Source: Gemmatimonadota bacterium (GTDB taxonomy: Bacteria; Latescibacterota; UBA2968; GCA-2709665). From it: a stretch of 64,000 nucleotides of DNA. The translations under genes were made by a program, and so were the position numbers. The notes beneath the pieces were generated by a model, which had not been told where the DNA came from, made no database searches, and worked only from the letters and a program-made list of their open reading frames with translations. The stretch lies in the NCBI GenBank assembly GCA_028873695.1, contig JAPPNU010000024.1, positions 28,975-92,974 on the forward strand. Reading direction: 5' to 3'. Each line of letters opens with the position of its first letter. Position 1 is the stretch's first letter. Positions 50,351 through 58,817 of the stretch are shown here, in pieces.

Positions 50351-53300
50351 TTACCAGTTAACGCGCAGCCCGAACTGGGCAAGACGCGGCGAATGCGCGT
50401 AAGAACGATCCCGGCTGTCGCCGTACAACAGGTAATTCTTGTCGTCCGGCGTCGGTCCGTCCAATCCGATATACGCCCACAGGTTACTGTTCGTGGGGCT
50501 GGTGCGGTCCTTCTGGTTGAAGACGTTCCTGATGTCGGCGAACAGCGTGGGCTGTACCCGACCCGTCACGTTGAACGTCTTTTCGATTGCCAGGTCCGTC
50601 CGCGAATCCAGCGCCCGGTCGCGATAGTACCGGTTGCCGCCTTCAGGCGGGGCATAGTTGAAGATGCCGCCCGTCTGGATACGGGAGGTGACGTTCAGCC
50701 GCAGGTTCTTCAGAACCGTGCCGACGAAGGAATGACCGAACTCGAAGTCATCCGGGAAGGACGCCAGGAGCGAGAAACTTCCGAAGTTCCGCCGGTCGCC
50801 GCTCTTCGGGCGGAAGAACAGCGTGGTATAGCTACCCGAGTTGATCTTGACCGAACAGTTCGGCCCGCAGTCCGCCAGGGCGGGGTTGTCAACCGGCCGG
50901 AGGCCGTCCCACACGCCCGTGCCCAACTGGCCGCCCTTCGCCCGCGAGCCATCGTGGAATCGCTGGCCCTGCTGCGCATATTTGACCAGGTCGTCGCCGG
51001 TCAGCCGGCGGGGGGCTTCGCTGCCGTCGGGAAGTGGATCGAAATAGACCCAGAAATTCGGGACGGTAATACCGCGGTCCGTAAACGCGTTGGTTGTGGC
51101 GAGATGGACTACTGTTGCCGAGTCCATGTACACGTTGCGGATCACGTTACCCAGCTTGCCCGTGGTGATCTGCGACCACTGGTAGTTGTAAGCCACATTA
51201 AACGAGAAATTGTGCGAGAAGGACTTGCGGATGGACATTTCCACGCCGCGCGTGTCGCCGTACGCGCCGTTGTCCAGGGTCCGCGAATACGGAATCCCGA
51301 AATCCCGCGGACCGACCCAGGTTTCGTTGGGATAGGACGTGAAATGGTCCACCTCGCTCTTGTAGTACGCCGTCAACGTGGCCGTGTAATCGCTCACGAA
51401 GTTCCAGTCGGCGCCCACTTCGAAGGCCGTGGTCTTTGCAGGCTGCAGCAGGTGCAGACCGTTCTGGCCCGAATAGGTGGTTCGGAAGTTGTTCAACCGC
51501 TCCGTGGCGTCGATCCGACCGTTCTCGTTCACGTCGCGGTCGCCCGCGTCGCCCGAAGTCCAGTAGTCCTCACCGAAATAGTACCAGAGGTCGGCCCACT
51601 GGAGGAACACGCCCGTGGAGAACCGCATCTGCGAGCGCTCCGTGATGGGGTGCGAAACGCCGATACGCGGGCTGAACTTCACGTGCCACGGCGCGTCGGT
51701 GACCCAGAGGGAACCCTCCTGGTACGCCCAGTCGCGCGCGCGGGTATAATAGCGGAACATGGAACTTCCGCGAAATGCGCCGAAGGTCAACTGCCGCGAG
51801 TTCGGGTTGAACGTGTCCAGGCGGACGCCCAGGTTCACGATCATCCCCTTGAACTCCATCTTATCCTGAACATAGGCATTGAGGAAGAAGGGCTTCACCT
51901 TTTCGCCCATCTGGCCTTCGTTCACGATCATTCGCAGATTCCGGGCTGCCGGAGTGGTATCGTAACGCAGAATCATCGTGATGGCGCTGGTCTGGTACTC
52001 GACCCCCGCCTTCATGAAGTTACCCTTGGTGATCTGGGACGACAGGTCGACCTTCGCTCCGATGCGCTGCCGGTCGTACTGACCATATCGAGCTGACTGC
52101 CGGCCGATGCTGAACCATCCCGCCTGGTCCCGGAAAATTTCGCCGGTTGTTTCGTGCGTGCCGCTGAGGGTATCCATTTTCGAGCGGGAATGCGAAACCC
52201 GCACCTCGTAAAAGGTCCTCGGGGACAGGGTGTGCGTAAACACCGCGTACTGCAATTCTTCCCTGAGGTCGTGCAGTCCGGCAGCGGACCACTTCTCGGG
52301 CAGGAACAGATCCCGACCCGACCCTCGCCTCACACCCCAGCCTCCGTCGCCGTGACGCCCGCCGAAGAGATCCGGACGACCGTTGGAGTACCAGTCCCAA
52401 CCCAGGTACATCCCGCCGACTTTCAACTTGAGGTTGGCGGTCGGCTTGAAGGTGATGCTTCCGGAAACGTTGATATTGCCCGGATCGTCCTGGAAGCCCC
52501 CGCGGTCATTGTAGAAACCGACGCGTTCTGCGCGAGGCGTAACGGCCGCGTAGCGTTCGTGCTTGGCCGTGGCCACGAAAGACCCCTTGTCGCCGATCGG
52601 GCCGGAGAGGTTGCCCTCGACGCCGAAGCCGGTCCACTCCGTGTAGTTCGTACGGACGTGAATCAGTTCGCCCGCGATTTCTTCGAAAATGGGATTGTTG
52701 ATCTTGTCCGAAAGGTCCGGGAACTTTTCATTGGCCCAGACGGGGTTGTCCCACTGCACCTTGTCCTGGTGCTGCGGGGAGTCGTAGACGTTTTCGCCCC
52801 AGTGCTTCTTGCCGGCCGGCTCGTAGCGGAACTCGCCCCAGCCGTTCACCTCACCGCCGCCTTCTTTGGTGATGATCTGGACCACGCCGCCCTGTGCGTT
52901 GCCGTACTCGGCGGGGGTTACACCGGTCAGCACGGACAATTCCTGGATGGCGCCGCGGTTCACCTGGCGGTAGCGCCCGCCGCGGCCGCGGCCGTCGTTG
53001 TGGTTCATGCGGACGCCGTCCACGACGTACGCCACGTCGTTGGCGTACCAGCCGGCGTCGACGTACGCGCCGCGAATCCGGTTGGAACCGTCAACCGCCA
53101 CGCCCGGCTGCAACTGCAGCAACTCGGACGTCCTGCGCGCGGCCGCCAGGTTCCGCTCGGTCTCTTCGAGCGTCACCGTGTACTTGCTGGTGGTCTTGTC
53201 CGGCTCCACCAGCGGACGGCCCGCCGTTACCACCAACTCGCCCAGTTCGAGGGCGGTCTCTTTCAAGTTATAATTGATGGTGGTGGTCTGGTCCGACACC

Positions 53301-53584
53301 ACGTCTACGCCCGTCTGGGACACGGTCTCGTATCCGATCAGGGACGCTGAAAGCGTATAGACGCCGGGCGGGATATTGATGATCACGTAATACCCATCGG
53401 CATCGGCCGTGGAACCCAGGTTGAGTTCCTTGATGACGACGTTGGCGCCGGGCAGGACTTCGCCGGCCTGGTCGCGTACCACGCCGTTGATCTTTCCCGT
53501 GACGCCCGCCTGCAACTCGCCGGCAACGAAACCGACGACCGCGACGGCAACTGCGATTCCGAAAAACAGAAGCTTACGCTTCAT
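50351..53584 (-). CDS. TonB-dependent receptor with CarboxypepD-like N-terminal domain
   Basis: A 1077-residue outer-membrane receptor. The signal peptide (residues 1-26) is followed by a carboxypeptidase-regulatory-like domain (GKINGVVRDQAGEVLPGANV...GYETVSQTGVDVV), then a plug (GELVVTAGRPLVEPDKTTSK, DVAYVVDGVRMNHNDGRG, GAIQELSVLTGVTPAEYGNA, GGVVQIITKEGGG) and a 22-strand-type barrel ending in RLAQFGLRVNW. Such SusC-like receptors import polymers or large solutes with TonB energy. The ATG has AAGGAGG 7 bases upstream. It is the second gene of the operon, 43 bases behind the small barrel protein. No SusD-like lipoprotein follows; the gene at 47799 occupies that place. Confidence 0.93.
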   Translation of the reverse strand: MKRKLLFFGIAVAVAVVGFVAGELQAGVTGKINGVVRDQAGEVLPGANVVIKELNLGSTADADGYYVIINIPPGVYTLSASLIGYETVSQTGVDVVSDQTTTINYNLKETALELGELVVTAGRPLVEPDKTTSKYTVTLEETERNLAAARRTSELLQLQPGVAVDGSNRIRGAYVDAGWYANDVAYVVDGVRMNHNDGRGRGGRYRQVNRGAIQELSVLTGVTPAEYGNAQGGVVQIITKEGGGEVNGWGEFRYEPAGKKHWGENVYDSPQHQDKVQWDNPVWANEKFPDLSDKINNPIFEEIAGELIHVRTNYTEWTGFGVEGNLSGPIGDKGSFVATAKHERYAAVTPRAERVGFYNDRGGFQDDPGNINVSGSITFKPTANLKLKVGGMYLGWDWYSNGRPDLFGGRHGDGGWGVRRGSGRDLFLPEKWSAAGLHDLREELQYAVFTHTLSPRTFYEVRVSHSRSKMDTLSGTHETTGEIFRDQAGWFSIGRQSARYGQYDRQRIGAKVDLSSQITKGNFMKAGVEYQTSAITMILRYDTTPAARNLRMIVNEGQMGEKVKPFFLNAYVQDKMEFKGMIVNLGVRLDTFNPNSRQLTFGAFRGSSMFRYYTRARDWAYQEGSLWVTDAPWHVKFSPRIGVSHPITERSQMRFSTGVFLQWADLWYYFGEDYWTSGDAGDRDVNENGRIDATERLNNFRTTYSGQNGLHLLQPAKTTAFEVGADWNFVSDYTATLTAYYKSEVDHFTSYPNETWVGPRDFGIPYSRTLDNGAYGDTRGVEMSIRKSFSHNFSFNVAYNYQWSQITTGKLGNVIRNVYMDSATVVHLATTNAFTDRGITVPNFWVYFDPLPDGSEAPRRLTGDDLVKYAQQGQRFHDGSRAKGGQLGTGVWDGLRPVDNPALADCGPNCSVKINSGSYTTLFFRPKSGDRRNFGSFSLLASFPDDFEFGHSFVGTVLKNLRLNVTSRIQTGGIFNYAPPEGGNRYYRDRALDSRTDLAIEKTFNVTGRVQPTLFADIRNVFNQKDRTSPTNSNLWAYIGLDGPTPDDKNYLLYGDSRDRSYAHSPRLAQFGLRVNW

Positions 53585-53627
53585 TGTGATACCTCCTTCA
53601 TTGGGTTGTTACCCCGGCTGCGTTAAA

Positions 53628-54347
53628 TTAACGCCAGAAGTAAAACTTCATCTGCACGCCGATGTCGACCATGTGTATGGGGCGCACCTTCTCCAGCCCG
53701 TAGAAGAGCATATTGCGCAATTCACCCACGACAAAGTTGTATCGCGCGCGCAGGTCGACGGCCAGATTCTGGGTGACGAAACCCTCCACACCGGCGCCGG
53801 CATTGGCGCCAATGGTGTACCGCTGATCGACCTGGTCTTCCATTACGAAGTCCAGATCAACGGGATCGTTAGTCTGGCGGGAATAGACCAGGTTGCTGTT
53901 GATGGCGTAATAGCGATAGAGACCGCCGCCAACCAAAAGATAATACCTGTAGTCCCTCGCCTTGAACCCGTGCGTGGCGTTCTCTTCACCGATAAAAAGC
54001 AGCCCGTTCACGATGAGGTTGTTCCACGTGATTTCGGACCGGCCGTTCGGGTGCGGGTATTCCTGCTCGTCGATCGGGTATACCCAGAGATCGGATGCCG
54101 GTTTTCCGTTTTCGAATTTCGAGTAATTGTACTCGATTTCAATAACGGTGCGCTGGCTGGCCACGTAACTCAACGTTGCACCGTATTTGCCGGTGGCGTC
54201 CCAGCGTTCTCCGAGCCGATGCATCGGGATATTGTAATCGGCGATCCCGCCAACCGCCCATCTGCCTTCCTGGGCCAATGCGCTGCTCGACAGACCAAAC
54301 GCGGCCAGCGCAAAAACTGCCAGAAAAGCAATACGCACAACTTTCAT
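53628..54347 (-). CDS. Outer-membrane beta-barrel protein
   Basis: A 239-residue protein with a clear signal peptide (AFLAVFALAAFGLSSSALAQ). Strands such as WAVGGIADYNIPMH, YGATLSYVASQRTVIEIEYN, YYLLVGGGLYRYYA, AVDLRARYNFVVGE and a terminal VDIGVQMKFYFWR indicate an OmpW/OmpA-like eight-strand barrel. GGAGG stands 6 bases before the ATG. It is the first gene of the four-gene envelope operon, with a ~390-base leader that contains a hairpin with a U-tract. Confidence 0.85.
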   Translation of the reverse strand: MKVVRIAFLAVFALAAFGLSSSALAQEGRWAVGGIADYNIPMHRLGERWDATGKYGATLSYVASQRTVIEIEYNYSKFENGKPASDLWVYPIDEQEYPHPNGRSEITWNNLIVNGLLFIGEENATHGFKARDYRYYLLVGGGLYRYYAINSNLVYSRQTNDPVDLDFVMEDQVDQRYTIGANAGAGVEGFVTQNLAVDLRARYNFVVGELRNMLFYGLEKVRPIHMVDIGVQMKFYFWR

Positions 54348-54739
54348 CTACTCACCTCCCCATATGAGAGTGAATGATGCGGAAACCCCCCTCCGCCCAT
54401 CACTGCGACCCACGAACGGAATTTGCGAAGCAGACTCCTCTCTTCTCGATAGCCGACCTCCTTTCCGTAAAGCTGGCAGCAATAAGCCGTCAGCGGTCAG
54501 ACGACCCCAAAAACCCTCCACCGTGATTGGAAATGTTAACATGGTTACCTGCGGGAAAGCCGGTTTGAGCCCTGCGTGACGGGGTAAACAAAAAGGGGCA
54601 CAATCCTGAACATGAATAAATCATGCGATTACGCCCCGGTGTTCGCCAAACATTGGCCTGGAGTGTGAATAATACATTTTTTTAACCGATTACGCGTGTT
54701 GATTTGAAATTGGCGCACTTTCCCTGTTTTTTAAAGATT
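54348..54739 (-). promoter_or_regulatory. Long 5' leader of the envelope operon
   Basis: About 390 bases separate the candidate start of transcription from the first gene. Besides the terminator-like hairpin at 54595-54637 there is an 18-codon frame (54677-54621, M-Y-Y-S-H-S-R...) that ends inside that hairpin, a GCCAA-TGT-TTGGC stem (54656-54644), and a second part (54348-54588) with no recognised riboswitch. The arrangement fits transcription attenuation. Confidence 0.45.
54589..54637 (-). terminator. Terminator-like hairpin inside the operon leader
   Basis: On the minus strand GGGGC (54637-54633) pairs with GCCCC (54599-54595), with inner AATC/GATT and CATGA/TCATG stems, and TTTTTGTT follows. 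It lies ~100-145 bases after the candidate start of transcription and ~240 bases before the first gene. Confidence 0.65.
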
Positions 54740-54745
54740 CCATAA

Positions 54746-54774
54746 AATTTAGTTGGAGCAAATGCATTTGTCAA
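54746..54774 (-). promoter_or_regulatory. Strong sigma-70-type promoter of the envelope operon
   Basis: On the minus strand TTGACA (54774-54769), a 17-base spacer and TAAATT (54751-54746). An A-tract (54785-54776) stands directly upstream, like an UP element. The surrounding 54660-54800 is AT-rich. Confidence 0.75.
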
Positions 54775-54901
54775 GTTTTTTTTGTCGGCCGTTAGCGGAG
54801 GCGATTTTATTGAGCACCCCACGGAACATCTGAAACCGTATGCGGGGTGCGTCAGTAAGACGAATCAGCCGCCAGAGAAACAGACTCAGCCCTGATAAAC
54901 A

Positions 54902-54938
54902 CAGGGACGAATCGCAGATCAACCGCGATTCGTCCCTG
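54902..54938 (-). terminator. Intrinsic terminator with perfect 14-bp stem
   Basis: CAGGGACGAATCGC (54902-54915) and GCGATTCGTCCCTG (54925-54938) pair perfectly around a 9-base loop. On the minus strand TGTTTATC follows. It closes the GWxTD gene at 54971; the U-tract is weak. Confidence 0.7.
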
Positions 54939-54970
54939 CTTCAAGAACATGACCACCGAAAACCCCCGGC

Positions 54971-57376
54971 TTATTTCTCCAGGATTTGGAAACGGCCCTC
55001 GCGAGCCGTCTCCCGGCCGCTCACGAGATCTTTCACCGTCATCCTCACCCTGTAACGGCCGGGTTTGCCCTTTCGCAAATCCAATTCGACGTAGTCGGAC
55101 TCGTGGGGCGACGCGCCCACCTGACCGTAACTGACAGAAACCACTTCACCCGAACCCTTCCGGGCGAGCGTATTCAGTTTCTTCCGTCCGCGGCGCACCT
55201 CGTACCCCACCTCGTAGCGGGTGTTTCCGAAGGAGTCCCGCGTCAGATTGTATATCTCGAAATAGACGTAAACCGGTTCACCCGACCGAAACGCCCGGGA
55301 CGGCGCAGCGGCGATCTGCCATTGCCCCCGAACCGATTTCGGGTCGGCCCCCGGGCCCGCCTCGACGACTCGGTACGCCACCTGAAGATCGCTCAGAAGC
55401 AACTCCCCGCTGTCGTAGTCGGGTACCTCGACCTCCTGATGATAAGCCTGAAGCCGGTTCGAATTCAGCCTGGACATCTGCAGCGCCAGTCTGTAGGCGC
55501 CGGGCGCCGCCGTCAGATCGACCCGGTCCACCGCCAGCAACCCGGTCCCTCGTGATGACGGCGATATCCGCAGGTCCAGCCGATCTCGGGTTTTCCGCAC
55601 CTCCTCGGTCCGGTCTTCGATCAACGCGATGCGCCTCTCCAACGTCACCGTCGTGTCGCGGTCGCCGTCCACCAGGACGTTGTCCAGCGGCAGTCCCAGA
55701 TTCAACTGAAGGTCCGCTTCTCCGTTGCGCCCGCGAAACGTCAGCGCTTCGTAGTAGAACTCCATGGGATCCAGATGGGATAGATCGTACCGCTCCGGCA
55801 AATCCTTCGAGATTCTCGCGACCCGGGCGCCCGGCGCAAGGTTGGGCAACCGCGTCATCAGGCGGCGCATCGGGCCCATACGCTGCATGGAGAGCTCGTC
55901 CAGATCGTACCCGTCCGGCGTGGGCTCAGGGGCGAAATCGTAAATGCCGCTGTACAACTCGTCCGTAAACACGACCTCCAGACCGTTCTCGATATCCGCG
56001 TAAACCCAGACTTCCCATCCCACCCTGGAGTAGTCCATGCTCGTGGTGACCGGCTTGTAAAACGTAAGTCCCACGTCGGTTTCTTCGGGGCCGCCCAACG
56101 GCTTGCTGTTGGTCCGCCACTCCGACTGATGGAGCCGCTTTTCGGCCGATCGGTCGGACCGGATGGGATACACCGGGCCGATGAACGTCATGTCCATACC
56201 GTGCCTTCCGTAGAGCTGAAACGCGAGCTTTTCCTGTACGCGTTGTACCTTGATGGGTACCTGCGCGTTGACTTCCTTCCAGCTGGACTTCCAGTCGGGT
56301 TCTCCGTACCTGACGAACACGCGGCCGCGGGCATCGAAGGGCCACGCGATTCCTCCATACAGGGTCATCGCCCTCCAGACGCGGCGGTAGTGCTCCACGC
56401 GCCGCATCGCGCCGCCGCTCGTCTTGAACGGATCCCGCTGGAGCCAGAACCCTCTGAGAAAGGCCTCCCGATCCTTCGGCGGCGTGTTCCTGTAGGCTGC
56501 AACATCCTCCGGTCCGCCGACGTTGGAGATATCGTAATAGGCTGACCGTTCCTCCGGAGGGAGAAGCGAGATATACCTTTCAAACACCCCGAGAGCCTCC
56601 TCGTGATCCCCCCAGGCGGCCAATACCTGGGCCTCAAGGGGCAACCCGCGCTCCCGGCCCATCAACGCAGCCAGCTGGAGCACCTCGTCGTACCGCTCGA
56701 TCTTCAGAAGGTGCATCGCGAAGTCGAACGCCGACTCCTCGTCGTCGGGTTCTCGCGAAAGGAACTCATGGAAATACCTGATGGCTACTGGCGTGTTTCC
56801 CAGCGAAAGATAGGTGTCGGCCAGCAGCATGAACGTGGGCGCGTGGTTCGGGTCGTGGCGGAGCGCCGCCCGCGCCGAGGCAAGCACTTCCTCTTTCCTG
56901 CCCATTTTCAAATGTGCCCGTCCCATCAACTGATGGGCGTCCGCGTAGGTGGAATCAATGCGTACGGCGCGTTCAAGGTTCTTCAGCGCCCGCCTGGGGT
57001 TATTCATCAGTTCCAGATAGACCCGTCCCAGTCCGTACCGTGCCGCAACGAGCGTTGAATCCTGGACCAGAGCGCCTCTGAAACGGGCGCGCGCGCGCTG
57101 CGTATCCTTCGCCTTCAGATAGAGCATTCCGAGACGCACACGAAGTAGCGCCGGGTTGGGATACGTATTCAGGGCGCCCTCCAGTCTACCGATCGCCAGC
57201 CTGATCGAATCGGGGTGATCCGATTTCATGCTGCGGATGTAGACCCCGTCGACCTCCCCTGGCGATATCGCGTCAGCCCTGGCCGATGCGGCTTGACATA
57301 CGATTGCGACAAGGACAAGAACCCGCAGGAACCCCGGAGAGGGCCGTCTCTTGAGATCGATTTCCGGGCCGAACAT
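54971..57376 (-). CDS. TPR / GWxTD-like envelope protein
   Basis: An 801-residue protein with a signal peptide (FLRVLVLVAIVCQAASARA). Residues ~55-250 hold about six TPRs (RLAIGRLEGALNTYPNPALL, ALVQDSTLVAARYGLGRVYL and similar). The GWxTD-like segment is IAWPFDARGRVFVRYGEPDW, after RRVEHYRRVWRAMTLYGG. The C-terminal beta-rich part ends with YFEIYNLTRDSFGNTRYEVG and a final VKDLVSGRETAREGRFQIL. It is the third member of the window's GWxTD set. The ATG has AGGAGG 9-10 bases upstream. It follows a DUF3179 lipoprotein gene in the same direction (59 bases) and may share its transcript. Confidence 0.87.
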   Translation of the reverse strand: MFGPEIDLKRRPSPGFLRVLVLVAIVCQAASARADAISPGEVDGVYIRSMKSDHPDSIRLAIGRLEGALNTYPNPALLRVRLGMLYLKAKDTQRARARFRGALVQDSTLVAARYGLGRVYLELMNNPRRALKNLERAVRIDSTYADAHQLMGRAHLKMGRKEEVLASARAALRHDPNHAPTFMLLADTYLSLGNTPVAIRYFHEFLSREPDDEESAFDFAMHLLKIERYDEVLQLAALMGRERGLPLEAQVLAAWGDHEEALGVFERYISLLPPEERSAYYDISNVGGPEDVAAYRNTPPKDREAFLRGFWLQRDPFKTSGGAMRRVEHYRRVWRAMTLYGGIAWPFDARGRVFVRYGEPDWKSSWKEVNAQVPIKVQRVQEKLAFQLYGRHGMDMTFIGPVYPIRSDRSAEKRLHQSEWRTNSKPLGGPEETDVGLTFYKPVTTSMDYSRVGWEVWVYADIENGLEVVFTDELYSGIYDFAPEPTPDGYDLDELSMQRMGPMRRLMTRLPNLAPGARVARISKDLPERYDLSHLDPMEFYYEALTFRGRNGEADLQLNLGLPLDNVLVDGDRDTTVTLERRIALIEDRTEEVRKTRDRLDLRISPSSRGTGLLAVDRVDLTAAPGAYRLALQMSRLNSNRLQAYHQEVEVPDYDSGELLLSDLQVAYRVVEAGPGADPKSVRGQWQIAAAPSRAFRSGEPVYVYFEIYNLTRDSFGNTRYEVGYEVRRGRKKLNTLARKGSGEVVSVSYGQVGASPHESDYVELDLRKGKPGRYRVRMTVKDLVSGRETAREGRFQILEK

Positions 57377-57435
57377 CCCTTCAAGCCTCCTGGTACAACC
57401 TTATTCGGGTTTAGTATGTACGATTGAGCTGAAAA

Positions 57436-58650
57436 TCAGTGAATGCCGATGTTCTGCCAGAAGATGCCCCACGCGAACCAGAATCCGTTGTGCGAGGGCA
57501 GTTGCGTCAGTTGCTTTCCCTGGTGTGTCCCGTCCACGCCCTCTCCCTTAAGGTTCCACGTTGTTCCGGTCTCGTTATCCTTGACCATGAACGGATAGGC
57601 GCTCTCGGTCGAATTCACCTTTTCGAACGTGAGCGTCGTCGCCTGGCCGTTCACGCTGATGTCCCGCGAGAAGGGAATGGCCAGCTGGGCGTCGCGGTAG
57701 AAGACGACCAGTATGGGATGTTGTCTGGCTCCTTCCGATATCACATCGTTGATGACGTCCTCGTCGTGCATTGCCTGGAAGGGATAGGCCTTGACCATCT
57801 CCCCGAAGCGGACGCCCATGGCCAGATCCTTGGCGCCGAAGAGGACTGACGTGTCCGTGTCCATTTTCGGAAAAATGAAATACCCGTTTTCCGTCCGATA
57901 GTCCTGTCCTCTGTCGATATACGGATACTGAGTGTACTGATTTATCGGATAGCCGGCTCCATTTGCGTCGATTACGCGGGTATCGGGATGGATCCGCTTC
58001 CAGTATCCCCACGTGCACTCGGTCATTGGCAGCAGTTCCAGTTCCTCGCCCTGCCGGGGGCCAAGTACCGCCTTGTAGATCATCTGCGGGTAGAGCGACT
58101 GCCTGTCTCTGCGGTCGTACATGATCAGGTTGTTGTTGAATAGCAATCCGGACACGCCCACGTGTATGCGTTCGCCGTCCCCGGCCACGCCGTTGAAGAC
58201 CATCCCGGTACCGGTCAGCGGACAGAGCGTCACGATCACGCTCTCGTCACCCGCCGAATCGTTTATGATTTCGTGCCACCAGCCGATGTTGTGGGGATAG
58301 GCCCTCGGCTCTCCGTTGATCACGATCCCCATGACGATATCGTCGTCCCGCAGGTACCCCGCTCCCGCGTCGCCCGGACTGACGAAATCCGGATCGGTTA
58401 CCGCCGGTATGCAATCGGCGCCCGCACAGCCTGAGGTGATCGCGTCCAACGGGAATGAATCCACGTCCAGAAAGTTGCCGCCGGCCCGCGGTTGGCGCGC
58501 ATGCTCGCTTCGGCTGGCCGATGAAGAGGAACCCCCGCCTTCGGTACCGCCGGTTCCGTCTGTGGGACCCGTCGTGCCGCCGCCTTCATTCCCGCCGCAC
58601 GCGCTAAATAACATAGTGAGAATCAAGGGAAACGAAAAGAGTCGCTTCAT
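57436..58650 (-). CDS. DUF3179-domain lipoprotein
   Basis: A 404-residue protein with a lipoprotein signal (LILTMLFSACGG; Cys is the acylation site) and a low-complexity Gly/Ser/Thr linker (residues ~20-55). The DUF3179 core is clear: INGEPRAYPHNIGWWHEIIN, VTLCPLTGTGMVFNGV, SGLLFNNNLIMYDRRDRQSL and GYPFQAMHDEDVINDV-like repeats of the first half. The domain is found in many environmental bacteria and archaea without known activity. GGAGG stands 6 bases before ATG and a promoter at 58703-58731. It leads the GWxTD gene by 59 bases. Confidence 0.88.
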   Translation of the reverse strand: MKRLFSFPLILTMLFSACGGNEGGGTTGPTDGTGGTEGGGSSSSASRSEHARQPRAGGNFLDVDSFPLDAITSGCAGADCIPAVTDPDFVSPGDAGAGYLRDDDIVMGIVINGEPRAYPHNIGWWHEIINDSAGDESVIVTLCPLTGTGMVFNGVAGDGERIHVGVSGLLFNNNLIMYDRRDRQSLYPQMIYKAVLGPRQGEELELLPMTECTWGYWKRIHPDTRVIDANGAGYPINQYTQYPYIDRGQDYRTENGYFIFPKMDTDTSVLFGAKDLAMGVRFGEMVKAYPFQAMHDEDVINDVISEGARQHPILVVFYRDAQLAIPFSRDISVNGQATTLTFEKVNSTESAYPFMVKDNETGTTWNLKGEGVDGTHQGKQLTQLPSHNGFWFAWGIFWQNIGIH

Positions 58651-58702
58651 TCCGGACCTCCATCAGGGGTCGCAAGGACGTCATAGAGCCGAGACACGAG
58701 AT

Positions 58703-58731
58703 AATATACCCTGTACCGGATCAATTGTAAA
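58703..58731 (-). promoter_or_regulatory. Sigma-70-type promoter of the DUF3179 gene
   Basis: On the minus strand TTTACA (58731-58726), a 17-base spacer and TATATT (58708-58703). The leader is ~46 bases. Confidence 0.7.
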
Positions 58732-58817
58732 CCTTCCCGTTTGAGATTAGCGGATCATGGCTGACAGGAATGTCTGCCCCACCCTGTCAGGCTCTGGAGT
58801 GATCCACCGGCGGGCGC

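Noticed and set aside
50393..52096. A 567-codon plus-strand frame within the TonB receptor gene
   Set aside because: Antisense shadow; the receptor on the other strand has full plug and barrel motifs.
54540..54590. Leader segment with CACGCAGGG...CCCGCAGGTAACC as a c-di-GMP or cobalamin riboswitch
   Set aside because: Only scattered words match; the GAAA-loop arm and GACGCAAAGCC of the first, and the B12 box arrangement of the second, are not found.
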